64,000 nt of DNA, from positions 1,278,452 to 1,342,451 of the forward strand of contig JAAAFW010000015.1 in NCBI GenBank assembly GCA_019352875.1, given 5' to 3'. The notes beneath the pieces are model-generated. The model worked only from the letters and a program-made list of their open reading frames with translations, ran no database searches and was not told the origin of the DNA. Of this stretch, positions 8,292 through 16,789 are shown piece after piece. Origin of the DNA: Pedobacter cryoconitis. Lineage in GTDB: Bacteria; Bacteroidota; Bacteroidia; Sphingobacteriales; Sphingobacteriaceae. Made by a program: the position numbers and the translations under genes. Positions within the stretch are counted from its first letter, which is position 1. Each line of letters begins with the position of its first letter.

Positions 8292-9323
8292 ATGCCAGAG
8301 TCAAATCAATTGCTTTTCTTCTTTAGTGTCTTAGGAGCTTTTAATGGTTTTTTACTGTCATTATACTTTGCCGTGTATGCCAAAAAGAAAATCTTCACGA
8401 ACTATTTTTTATCCTTACTACTGCTGGTTTTAAGCATCAGAATTATCAAATCAGTATTCTTCTACTTCAACCCTCACTTATCTAATATTTTCATTCAGGT
8501 TGGGCTTTCTGCATGTGTTCTGATTGGTCCATTTCTTTTTCTATACCTAAAATCATACGCAGAAGATGAAAAGCCAAACTGGGTAAAGCATGTAATACCT
8601 TACGTGGCGGTAATTACCATTTTAGGTTTTTTTTATCCTTATGTCGAAAATCGTATACTGTGGAGTAACTGGATTATAAAAGCAATCTCTGCTCAATGGT
8701 TCATTTACATTGTTTTGTCCTTAAAATACCTCCAGCCGATTATTCAGAAATTTAAGGAGAAGGAAAGTTTAAGAAAAATAGATATCTGGTTAATGAGCAT
8801 CTATTTTGGGGTTGCATTTATATGGCTGGCATATACTACCTCAGCTTACACATCATATATAGCCGGAGCTTTGTCATTTACATTTGTTTTGTACATAATT
8901 ATCTTGCTTTTAATTTTCAGGAACAGCAGTGGAGTTGATTTTTTTCAGGAAAAAGAGAGATATAAAAACAAGGAGATTGATCAAAAGACGTTAAATATAA
9001 TTGAGCAGAAACTATCAATAATAATTGAAAAAGAACTATTCCTGAATCCAAATTTCACACTTGAAGAAGCCGCAAAAGAACTGAAAGTAACAAAGCATAT
9101 TTTATCCCAATATGTAAACGAAATTCTAGGCAAATCTTTCTCAAATCTCATCAAAGAATATAGAATTGAAAAAGCAAAGAAGCTATTGGAAACCGAAAAA
9201 AACTACACTATAGAAAGTTTGGGTTATGATAGTGGCTTTAACTCAAAATCGACCTTCTTTATTGCATTTAAAAAAATAACAGGTTTAACTCCCGCAGAAT
9301 ATCAAAAATCGTACTCCAAATGA
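8292..9323 (+). CDS. AraC-family regulator with N-terminal membrane domain
   Basis: This 343-aa protein has about six or seven hydrophobic segments in residues 8-210 (for example LLFFFSVLGAFNGFLLSLYF and FVLYIIILLLIF). A linker and an AraC-type double helix-turn-helix follow at about 245-343, with the signature ending GFNSKSTFFIAFKKITGLTPAEY. It is a membrane-anchored regulator of the type common in Bacteroidota; ligand sensing presumably occurs through the membrane domain. It lies upstream of and in line with an exported NTF2-like and a DJ-1 family gene, its likely targets. A 14-bp inverted repeat lies in its promoter region. Confidence 0.88.
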   Translation: MPESNQLLFFFSVLGAFNGFLLSLYFAVYAKKKIFTNYFLSLLLLVLSIRIIKSVFFYFNPHLSNIFIQVGLSACVLIGPFLFLYLKSYAEDEKPNWVKHVIPYVAVITILGFFYPYVENRILWSNWIIKAISAQWFIYIVLSLKYLQPIIQKFKEKESLRKIDIWLMSIYFGVAFIWLAYTTSAYTSYIAGALSFTFVLYIIILLLIFRNSSGVDFFQEKERYKNKEIDQKTLNIIEQKLSIIIEKELFLNPNFTLEEAAKELKVTKHILSQYVNEILGKSFSNLIKEYRIEKAKKLLETEKNYTIESLGYDSGFNSKSTFFIAFKKITGLTPAEYQKSYSK

Positions 9324-9426
9324 GTTCGATATTATAGAATAAGACTTCTATTCTATAAACCAAATCCTTTAAAAGGCAAGTATCCTGGACATTTGCACTC
9401 ATTATTTAACAATTAAAATTTAAAAA

Positions 9427-9885
9427 ATGAGAAAAGTGTTTTTATTTATTGGACTTTGTCTTTTGTTTCTGAATGTGAGTGCGCAGGTCGAAGATACCAC
9501 AAGTGATTTGCAGTCGATCCAAAAAACGTTAAACCTTTACATTGTCGGGCAATCTACCAGCGACTCCGTTATGGTAGGACAATCATTTCATGACTCCTGG
9601 CAACTGAAATTATTCAGAGACAACGAATTTATAGTTGTACCTAAATCAAAGTACCTCGTAGGTTATAAAAAACGCGATACTAAACCCGACAATTGGTCTG
9701 GTCGTATCGTGTTTATTGATATCTCACACGATATTGCTATTGCAAAAGTGGAAATCAGTACGCCAAGTTTGTTATTTACAGACTATTTCAATCTCCTGAA
9801 AATCAACCAGGACTGGCTTATTGTAGATAAGGTTTCGACTCGGATTCCTCATAAAAAAGTGGAAGCACCGGCGGCCAAATCATAA
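9427..9885 (+). CDS. Exported NTF2-like (lumazine-binding type) protein
   Basis: This 152-aa protein has a clear signal peptide (MRKVFLFIGLCLLFLNVSAQ). The remainder is one NTF2-like cone domain: an N-terminal helix (LQSIQKTLNLYIVGQ), the FHDSWQLK turn and C-terminal strands ending LLKINQDWLIVDKV. The family is broad (ketosteroid isomerase/SnoaL-like) and the substrate is not evident. It lies 103 bp after the AraC gene and 49 bp before the DJ-1 family gene, so an operon with the latter is likely. Confidence 0.8.
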   Translation: MRKVFLFIGLCLLFLNVSAQVEDTTSDLQSIQKTLNLYIVGQSTSDSVMVGQSFHDSWQLKLFRDNEFIVVPKSKYLVGYKKRDTKPDNWSGRIVFIDISHDIAIAKVEISTPSLLFTDYFNLLKINQDWLIVDKVSTRIPHKKVEAPAAKS

Positions 9886-9934
9886 GAATAACAACATCTT
9901 CATCTTAAAATCAGACCCTAACAGTCTCCTTTAT

Positions 9935-10714
9935 ATGAGTAAAATAATAATTTTATTGCTTGTTTTAATAGGTTTAGACCCGGCAACTATCTATGCGCAG
10001 AAAAAAATTCTGTTTGTCACTTCAAATCAGAGCTTTTACGGAAATACAAAAATAAGTGCCTCCAATCATTTTGAAGAAATTGTCGTTCCATATGACATAT
10101 TTTTAAAATCGGGATACACCGTTGACTTCATCAGTCCAAAAGGAGGCGCTATTCCAATTGGCTATATTAACTCTTCCGACAGTATTCAAAAAAAGTATTT
10201 GTATGACGGTTCTTTTATGGACAAATTGGAGCATACAATGAAACCCACTGAAATTATTGCAGACAACTATTTAGCCATTTTCTATAGTGGGGGTGGTGCT
10301 GCAATGTATGGTGTGGCTGAAGACAGTATTATTCAGCAAATCGCAAGGGAAATTTACGACAAAAACGGTGTCGTTTCATCAATATGTCATGGGACAGCTG
10401 GGCTGGCATTCTTAAAAGATGCTAGTGGAAATTCTTTGTATAAAGGAAGAAAACTCACAGGCTATCCAGACAAATTTGAAAATAGAGATATGGAATATTA
10501 CAAGACATTTCCGTTTTCAATAGACGACGCAATTAAAAATAATGATGGAAATTTTGTTTTTTCTGAGCAAGGACTAGATGCTTTTTACGTTGTTGACGGC
10601 AGGTTCGTAACTGGACAAGATCCAACTTCTTCTTCCAATGTAGCAAATGAAATAATTGCAATTCTAAGTGTCAATTTTAAGGAGGCGGGAAAGACACCTG
10701 TAAAAAGTGATTAA
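9935..10714 (+). CDS. Exported DJ-1/PfpI family protein
   Basis: This 259-aa protein has a signal peptide (residues 1-21) and a DJ-1/PfpI domain with the nucleophile elbow SICHGTAGL (Cys151, His152). FYSGGGAAMYG near residue 117 is the conserved glycine loop, and the length and DGRFVTGQDPTSSSN segment resemble Hsp31/YhbO-like members. Cytoplasmic relatives are glyoxalase III or protein chaperones; export is the unusual aspect here. It is followed by a strong hairpin terminator at 10781-10820. Confidence 0.85.
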   Translation: MSKIIILLLVLIGLDPATIYAQKKILFVTSNQSFYGNTKISASNHFEEIVVPYDIFLKSGYTVDFISPKGGAIPIGYINSSDSIQKKYLYDGSFMDKLEHTMKPTEIIADNYLAIFYSGGGAAMYGVAEDSIIQQIAREIYDKNGVVSSICHGTAGLAFLKDASGNSLYKGRKLTGYPDKFENRDMEYYKTFPFSIDDAIKNNDGNFVFSEQGLDAFYVVDGRFVTGQDPTSSSNVANEIIAILSVNFKEAGKTPVKSD

Positions 10715-11049
10715 TACTTAAATACAAAGACGCCTGGAAATTGTATATACAGGTTTTACCCAGCAGGAATTACATAGAGAAAAAAATGAAAGCATGCGTT
10801 AAGCTTGCTTTCATTTTTTTAGTACCTGGGTTGGGCTAACGAGCCCAAATCAATCAGTTTTTGCGTGGTTATATTGAGTTTATCCGATTTGTAATAAAAT
10901 TTTTATATTAAAAGTATGATATAATTAAAATTACAGTTAAATTCATCTATTACTTAAGTGGTGAAGAATGTTTCCTTTGTCAAATTAAAATGATATTGGA
11001 GTGTGGTTATTTGTAATAGTTGTAAAAAATTAAGCCAAATATTAACTAT
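10715..11049. other. Intergenic region, 335 bp
   Basis: Apart from the terminator at 10781-10820 it is AT-rich promoter-type DNA upstream of the 11050 gene, with no ORF or RNA recognised. Confidence 0.5.
10781..10820 (+). terminator. Rho-independent terminator after DJ-1 gene
   Basis: AAAAAATGAAAGCA (10781-10794) pairs perfectly with 10806-10819, giving a 14-bp stem that ends in a T-run. Because the stem begins with an A-run it could act in both directions. It closes the AraC/NTF2/DJ-1 transcription unit. Confidence 0.8.
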
Positions 11050-12333
11050 ATGAAGTACAATGCAGCAGTAGGGGCGAATAACCCCATATTAAATCAGGTA
11101 GTTTCTGACGTATACAGAGCTATATATCCGAGCTTATTCAAAAATACCATCGACATCAATAAGTTTGGTGTGTCATCTATCAGTTTTGACATCAACCAGG
11201 CACCGACTGTAGACTTCGATTCGTCATCTGAGGTTAAGGATATGATTAAAAGCTTTATGACCGACCATAACAACGTAAATCTTTTATTCCAGAACCTAAG
11301 CTCCGAAAATATTGCCGAAATAATAGAGGTCGTGTCTACTGCCTCGTTTGGTGTAAATGCAAAAATTTCCTTATCGATTAACTACGAAAATGGAGATGCA
11401 CCAACTACTGCAGGCGCCGTTCTTAAAGCAGTGGTTAGTGTCCAAACAAGTGTGGAAGAAGACCAAAATTACCTGACTTTACAAGCAATTACCGGAGAGG
11501 TTATCACTAATCCTGCTAATCCTTTTTTGGATGCATTACTCAACAAGGCACTGATCCCTTGTTTTATCCCTTATCTGAACGAGGAGGTTTTGAGCCCGAT
11601 CAAAATACCAGCACTTCAATATCAATCATTGAAGGTTTCCATGGCGGTCCCTACTATTCAAAAGCCTAACTTCGTGGCATACTCGTCTTTGGGAACTGTG
11701 CAACCAGATGTCCCACAGCCCAGTAACTGGCCTTATAAAGGTGTATTCGCAGCGGTAGATACCCAATTATTAAAACAAGCTGCATCCATTCCGTTCCCGT
11801 TAGGGCCTGGTACAGGTTTTAAATGGAAAATCATCAGCGGTCGGGTTGAAGCCCAAGTACATGCGCCGAAAGATTTCATTGTAGGTGTCAATGGTAACTT
11901 AACTGCAACTATAACTGCCGACGTCTTGGCGCAATTAACTTTAACTACTCCATGGCCCGCACCCGACGTATCTTTTGGGCCACATGCGCAAGCATCTATA
12001 GCAGCTACGTTTAAACCATCGGTTAAGAACGGCGAACTATACATACTGCTTGAAGGATCTCCTATTCCGTCTTTCAGCTTTGATTGGGGCATACCTAGCT
12101 GGATTAACTGGCTCTTTTTACCCCTGCAGGCAGGATTAACCGCCGCCCTAAATATGGTATTGGGACCTTTAATTGGAAATATCCTTAAGCTACCACCAAT
12201 TAAAGTATACACACTTCCGAAATTTTCATTTACGCTTGCGGGAAAAACTATCACGATAAGTTTTGAAGACGCCGAAACTACTGGTAAAAACTCCATGTTG
12301 GTTGTCACGTCAAAAATCAAAATAACAGCATAG
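11050..12333 (+). CDS. Unrecognised 427-aa protein, possibly two-lobed TULIP/BPI-like lipid-binding protein
   Basis: No signal peptide and no catalytic motif are seen. The protein appears to be two similar lobes. The first, residues 1-215, has an amphipathic helix, long strands (FGVNAKISLSINYEN) and then LLNKALIPCFIPYL followed by IKIPALQYQSLKVSM. The second, 230-427, has strands (AQVHAPKDFIVGVNGNLTA) and then TAALNMVLGPLIGNIL followed by IKVYTLPKFSFTLAG. A long helix after alternating strands and a Pro-rich centre (residues 218-228) resembles the BPI/TULIP boomerang. This is pattern reading, not a domain hit. It is monocistronic with its own terminator (12364-12397). Confidence 0.5.
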   Translation: MKYNAAVGANNPILNQVVSDVYRAIYPSLFKNTIDINKFGVSSISFDINQAPTVDFDSSSEVKDMIKSFMTDHNNVNLLFQNLSSENIAEIIEVVSTASFGVNAKISLSINYENGDAPTTAGAVLKAVVSVQTSVEEDQNYLTLQAITGEVITNPANPFLDALLNKALIPCFIPYLNEEVLSPIKIPALQYQSLKVSMAVPTIQKPNFVAYSSLGTVQPDVPQPSNWPYKGVFAAVDTQLLKQAASIPFPLGPGTGFKWKIISGRVEAQVHAPKDFIVGVNGNLTATITADVLAQLTLTTPWPAPDVSFGPHAQASIAATFKPSVKNGELYILLEGSPIPSFSFDWGIPSWINWLFLPLQAGLTAALNMVLGPLIGNILKLPPIKVYTLPKFSFTLAGKTITISFEDAETTGKNSMLVVTSKIKITA

Positions 12334-12833
12334 TAGTAATAATCTAAACGTCTCTTCCGTTGTCAACAAATCCCGTTATGATTCATGGGATTTGTTGTTG
12401 GAGCATTCGTGGTAGGTATCTTGATAGGTTGTTGTCAATTATCTTTCTGCAAGCATCGGCATTTTGTTTGCATAAGTTTCATCATACAAATTATCGATGA
12501 AGAATTTAGCCGAAGTTTTCGGCTCATCAGGAAGGGTTTTGGTGTGTGGTCATCGCTAACCGTTGTGAGCTTAACAAGCAGCTTTACTTACCATTATGCA
12601 TATTTCCAGGAATTTCCAACGAAACATCGCACAGTATGCCGTTGAAAAAGTATCGAAGAAGCAATGCTTGATATATTGTATATAAATTATTGTCGTTGTT
12701 AACCCCATTTTTGATTGGTGCCCCGGATCTTGTTACGGCAGATCCACAGACACTTCCTGACGAAGAAGTAATGATGAAATACGGAGCTTGAACAAAATGA
12801 TGCAATATCTGACAAATAACAGAAATTCCCGGT
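12334..12833. other. Intergenic region, 500 bp
   Basis: This lies between the TULIP-like gene and the convergent sensor kinase. It holds the terminator at 12364-12397 and a 7-bp stem palindrome at 12508-12524 (AGCCGAA/TTCGGCT). ORFs here on either strand lack protein-like sequence and overlap those hairpins or the kinase gene. Confidence 0.5.
12364..12397 (+). terminator. Terminator hairpin after 427-aa gene
   Basis: CAACAAATCCC (12364-12374) pairs exactly with GGGATTTGTTG (12387-12397), an 11-bp stem with a 12-nt loop, starting 30 bp after the stop codon. Downstream T content is modest, so efficiency is uncertain. Confidence 0.65.
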
Positions 12834-14288
12834 CTAACTGGATTTGGGCAATGTGAACCAGAAGGTACTTCCCTCACCTGGCACGCTATCTACACCAATT
12901 TTACCCTTGTGCCTGCGGATGATGTCGGCACTGATAAATAGTCCAAGTCCCAGGCCAGAATACTGTTCCTGTTCGTGCACTGCCTGGTAATACCGGTCAA
13001 AAAGCAAGGGTATCTTTTCTTGAGCTATACCTGGTCCATTATCGGTAACAGAGACTTTTACAAAGTCTTGCCCGTCCTGGATTTCTGTTTTCAACTCGGC
13101 AGATCCAGGCGCATATTTAACGGCATTACTTACCAGGTTTGTAAGTACCCGGCCAATACGTTCTGAATCGGCATAAATCATTAGGTCTTTATTTCCACTC
13201 AGCGTGAATGCCTGTGTGTCTGAGGAAACAAACTGGTTGCATATTTCCTGGGCCAGATCATATAGGTTGAAAGTTGTTTTTCTCAGCACCAGCTGATCCT
13301 GGTAATTTTTTCCAGCATTCAGTAAGTCGTCTATGATAGATGAGATTCGGTTGATACCTTTATTGGCCTGCATAATCAAAGTCTTTACGCGCTCTGAGAT
13401 TCCATCCTGCTTTATATTTAGCAGTTGCAGTGATGCCTTCAGACTTGTCACGGGGGTTTTCAGCTCATGGCTTGCAATACTGATGAAATCGTCTTTATGT
13501 CTTTCTATCATTTTGTCTGTTGTAATGTCATTGATCACGCCGATGAGTTTTACAGGGTTACCGTTTTGGTCATGTTCGGCTTTTCCTTTGACATTGAGCC
13601 ATTGGAGCGTCCCATCCGGCCTGTTAAGTTTGACCTGGATATCCATACCTCCTTCTGCATCAATTTTCTGGATTGCAGCTTTAAAAGCAGGCAGGTATTC
13701 TGTGGAAATATGAGGGTAGTAATTCTCCAGTGTCCAGTGTTCCTGTCTTTGGCGGTATCCGAAAAGCTCATCGTGATCCGGTGAGCGGAAGACTTCATGG
13801 GTTTGCAGGTCTAGTTCCCAAATAGCAGTTCCTGAGTATTTTAATGCTATGTTTAAGCGTTTCTGGCTATCTTGAAACGCTTTCATTGCAGTAACGTCAT
13901 CCAGAACGGTAAAGCCATAGGTATTGTCACGGTCTTCGTATAAGATGCTGGTAACATCTACCCATATCAGCGTGCGATCCTTACGGTAAAGACAGGCCTG
14001 CAACTTAAAAAATGGTACCTGCTTTGACCAGAGCTCTTCTTGAAGATGGTGCCAGTGTGAAATGTATTCTTCACAGGCATGATCAAGGATCTTAGTGCCT
14101 TCAATTTCCTCGGCTTGGTATCCCAACAGGTCGCATAGTGCCTGATTGACTTTTATAATCGTCAGATCCGACCGGATAATCTTGGTTGCTACAGTGGTCA
14201 GATCAAATATAGTATTGAATTTAGCATCACACTCCAGGAAGCGTTCTTCAAAATCGTTGAGCTCAGTTTTTTTTTCTTGCATACCCAT
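12834..14288 (-). CDS. PAS-domain sensor histidine kinase
   Basis: The start is ATG 14288 (or 14282); an in-frame TTG at 14321 is also possible. Two PAS domains occupy roughly residues 20-135 and 140-255, the second with a PAC segment (GVINDITTDKMIERHKDDF). The HisKA box is HELKTPVTSLKAS and the ATPase has N-box NLVSNAVKYAPG, G1 DNGPGIA, F-box LFDRYYQA and G2 GLGLGLFIS. It has no transmembrane segment, so it is a cytoplasmic PAS-sensing kinase. No response regulator is adjacent; the phosphate acceptor must be encoded elsewhere. Confidence 0.92.
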   Translation of the reverse strand: MGMQEKKTELNDFEERFLECDAKFNTIFDLTTVATKIIRSDLTIIKVNQALCDLLGYQAEEIEGTKILDHACEEYISHWHHLQEELWSKQVPFFKLQACLYRKDRTLIWVDVTSILYEDRDNTYGFTVLDDVTAMKAFQDSQKRLNIALKYSGTAIWELDLQTHEVFRSPDHDELFGYRQRQEHWTLENYYPHISTEYLPAFKAAIQKIDAEGGMDIQVKLNRPDGTLQWLNVKGKAEHDQNGNPVKLIGVINDITTDKMIERHKDDFISIASHELKTPVTSLKASLQLLNIKQDGISERVKTLIMQANKGINRISSIIDDLLNAGKNYQDQLVLRKTTFNLYDLAQEICNQFVSSDTQAFTLSGNKDLMIYADSERIGRVLTNLVSNAVKYAPGSAELKTEIQDGQDFVKVSVTDNGPGIAQEKIPLLFDRYYQAVHEQEQYSGLGLGLFISADIIRRHKGKIGVDSVPGEGSTFWFTLPKSS

Positions 14289-14384
14289 CTTTAGATAATG
14301 TACCTGACAACAGTGATTCAACTATTCTGTTTCACAAATTGATCATCGTGCAGGAGTAATTTGAAAAATTATTATGTATGTATT

Positions 14385-14894
14385 TTAAGGTGCTGGAACA
14401 AATCTTTCGGGGCAGTTGATTAGTTTATTAGCAACATATATTACCGTCTGGTCAACGATTTGTTCGTGACTACCATGGAATAGCATGCGCTCACTAAACC
14501 AGGGCTCGCCTTTAAGAAAAGCAGAAACGAACATTGTACCGACAGGTTTTTCGAAACTTTCGCTGCCGCCAGGGCAAGGGAGTCCGGTGATTCCGATGTG
14601 AATGTCTGCCGGAATCAGATCGGTCAGGCCCAGTGCAATGGCATTAGTTACTTCTATAGACTCCGGGCTGAATTTATCCAGCATTTCCTGTGGGACGTGC
14701 AATACATCACATTTCAACTTCGCGTCATAACAGACAAAACCTCCTTTAAGGAACTTACCTGCGTCACGGGCGAGGGAAAACGCCGCGGACGCCTTTCCCG
14801 CTGTTGCACTTTCCGCGAAGGCCAGCGTTAAATGTTTACGGATTAGTCGTTCAGCTGCCGTTTCTATCGAATGTTTCATTTCAGAATTGCTCAT
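14385..14894 (-). CDS. CinA C-terminal domain protein (nicotinamide-nucleotide amidase type)
   Basis: This 169-aa protein consists only of the CinA/PncC domain: LTLAFAESATAGKASAAFSL near residue 27, then FLKGGFVCYDAKLKCDVLHV, and GITGLPCPGG SESFEKPVGT around 103-120. PncC deamidates nicotinamide mononucleotide to nicotinate mononucleotide in NAD recycling; the catalytic Ser and Thr region is present. The usual Ser-Ala-Glu-Ser order is preserved. Start ATG 14894 is clear. It sits 96 bp downstream of the sensor kinase gene's start on the same strand. Confidence 0.85.
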   Translation of the reverse strand: MSNSEMKHSIETAAERLIRKHLTLAFAESATAGKASAAFSLARDAGKFLKGGFVCYDAKLKCDVLHVPQEMLDKFSPESIEVTNAIALGLTDLIPADIHIGITGLPCPGGSESFEKPVGTMFVSAFLKGEPWFSERMLFHGSHEQIVDQTVIYVANKLINCPERFVPAP

Positions 14895-15168
14895 TTTCCA
14901 GTGATTTAGTTTGGTGATAACAGATTTGGGGCATTCAGAGTTTTAATGGTATTTCCAATTCGGGATTAACATTTTTGAAACCATCTTTTATTTACTTTGT
15001 TCTGCGATAAATCTTTGAAAACAGCTTTCGATACGCACTACACCCAAACTGAAGGACAGATTGAGTGTCTGAAACAGGTGTTCAGTTGATCGGTTATAAA
15101 ATGAAAATCTCGTATTTACGGGATTTTTCGTTTCATCCAGTGGACATTGAAATTTAATAAGATTGATC

Positions 15169-16713
15169 ATGAAAAATAGCAAAGAAATTAACCCTCGTGA
15201 CGGTAATACAGAAAGCCCGTGGCAAAGTGTGATATCATCGGTTTCGGACGCAACGCGCGTAATAGCTGAAACTGATGCGTTTGAGGTGATCATTATAGGT
15301 GCGGGTATCACCGGGCTTACTACGGCGTTGCTGTTGCAAAAGGCGGGTAAGAAGTGCCTGGTATTGGAAGCCGGGAAGGCTGGATTCGGTACTACCGGAG
15401 GGACCAGTGCGCATCTGAATACTTTTTTCGATGCGACATACCCGGAAATTGAAAGCGACTTTGGTTTGCATGCTGCCAAGGAGGTAGCTGATTCGGGTAA
15501 AGAGGCAATGTCGATCATTGCATCTTTGGTCAAAGAATATGAAATAGATTGTGACCTGGAATATAAGGATGGTTACCTGTTTTCAGAAAATAAAAAAGAG
15601 ACCGGCCAGCTCCGGGAAATTCTGGAGGCTTCCAGGAGGGCAGGAATAGCGGTGACAGAGGCGGAAAACAATGACCTGCCGGTGCCTTTTGATATGGCTA
15701 TACGTTTTTCGCACCAAGGTCAGTTTCACCCGTTGAAGTATGTCAACGGATTGATAGCGGCATTCCAAGAATTAGGCGGGACGGTGCTGGAAGATTGCTT
15801 TGTGACTGAACATAAGGAGGTGGACAATAGTTTGGAGGTGGTTGCAGGTGGTCGCAGTTTTTACGCTGAACAGTTGGTCTATGCGACACATATGCCGCCT
15901 GGGATCACAGCTTTTAGTTTTCGTTGTGCGCCTTACAGAAGTTATGTTTTGGGGCTGAGGCTTAAGGATAAATCTGGGAATTACCCGACTGGTCTGGTCT
16001 ATGACATGCAGGAACCCTATCATTATTTCAGGACACATGTGGTCGACGGTGAGCCGTTACTGATTGTTGGTGGAGAAGATCATAAAACCGGACATGATGA
16101 TCCGGAACAGGCCTTTGCGAACCTGGAGAAATATGCCCGTCAATATTACCAGATCGAATCGGTCGAGTACAGGTGGTCTTCGCAATATTATATCCCTGTG
16201 GATGGCTTGCCTTATATAGGGCGTCTGGCCGCGTCGAAACGAAATATTTATATCGCCACGGGATTCAATGGGAACGGGATGATGTTTGGAACTATATCCG
16301 GCAAGGTCATCAGTGACCAGATTTTAGGTGTCGAAAACCGTTATGGTGATCTTTATGCGCCATCCCGGCTCAAGCCTGTTGCAGGTTTTTCTGAGTTTGT
16401 TAAGGAAAATGCAGATGTAGCCTGGCACTTTGTTGCTGACCGGTTTGGAGCTGAGGACATGGACAAGTTTTCGGAGCTTAAAAAGGGCGAAGGAAAAATA
16501 GTGGAGTTTAAGGGTGAGCAACTTGCCGTCTATAAAGATCAGCAGGGTAAAGTGACCGCGTTGAGTCCGGTTTGTACCCATGCAGGTTGTTTTGTTAATT
16601 TCAATGCGGCAGAGCAAAGTTGGGATTGCCCATGTCACGGCGGGCGGTTCGATACTTCCGGAAAGGTTATCTGCGGGCCACCGCGGAAAGACCTTAGGTG
16701 GGTTGATCTGTAG
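15169..16713 (+). CDS. FAD-dependent oxidoreductase fused to a Rieske [2Fe-2S] domain
   Basis: The start is ATG 15169. The 514-aa protein has a Rossmann FAD-binding site (IIIGAGITGLTTALLLQ) near residues 42-58 followed by a DAO-type fold. At about 425-514 lies a Rieske domain with ligands in CTHAGC and CPCHGGRF. The DAO-Rieske fusion is known in Bacteroidota and actinobacteria as a putative oxidoreductase; the physiological substrate is unclear. GTTGGTSAHLNT and ATGFNGNGMMFGT are family-typical. It is a single gene, convergent with the 735-aa gene. Confidence 0.9.
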   Translation: MKNSKEINPRDGNTESPWQSVISSVSDATRVIAETDAFEVIIIGAGITGLTTALLLQKAGKKCLVLEAGKAGFGTTGGTSAHLNTFFDATYPEIESDFGLHAAKEVADSGKEAMSIIASLVKEYEIDCDLEYKDGYLFSENKKETGQLREILEASRRAGIAVTEAENNDLPVPFDMAIRFSHQGQFHPLKYVNGLIAAFQELGGTVLEDCFVTEHKEVDNSLEVVAGGRSFYAEQLVYATHMPPGITAFSFRCAPYRSYVLGLRLKDKSGNYPTGLVYDMQEPYHYFRTHVVDGEPLLIVGGEDHKTGHDDPEQAFANLEKYARQYYQIESVEYRWSSQYYIPVDGLPYIGRLAASKRNIYIATGFNGNGMMFGTISGKVISDQILGVENRYGDLYAPSRLKPVAGFSEFVKENADVAWHFVADRFGAEDMDKFSELKKGEGKIVEFKGEQLAVYKDQQGKVTALSPVCTHAGCFVNFNAAEQSWDCPCHGGRFDTSGKVICGPPRKDLRWVDL

Positions 16714-16789
16714 GCCTATTTTCCGAAGGTTTCAAAACAGAATTCAGCTTTTTCCAGGTATTGACTAATGCTTCCTTTTGATAGGTTGT

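Noticed and set aside
11733..12320. 195-codon antisense frame inside the 427-aa gene
   Set aside because: It is fully embedded in a gene with protein-like sequence on the other strand, and has low-complexity, Pro/Ser-rich translation without motifs.
12498..12532. Minus-strand CTGATGA followed by a hairpin, resembling a hammerhead ribozyme core
   Set aside because: After the hairpin the required GAAA is replaced by TAAA and no matching stems I and III were found.
12584..12877. 97-codon minus-strand frame after the sensor kinase
   Set aside because: It overlaps the end of the kinase gene in another frame and has no protein-like character.
14988..15533. 181-codon minus-strand frame over the start of the FAD-Rieske gene
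   Set aside because: It is a shadow of the FAD-binding domain; its translation has no family features and no start context.
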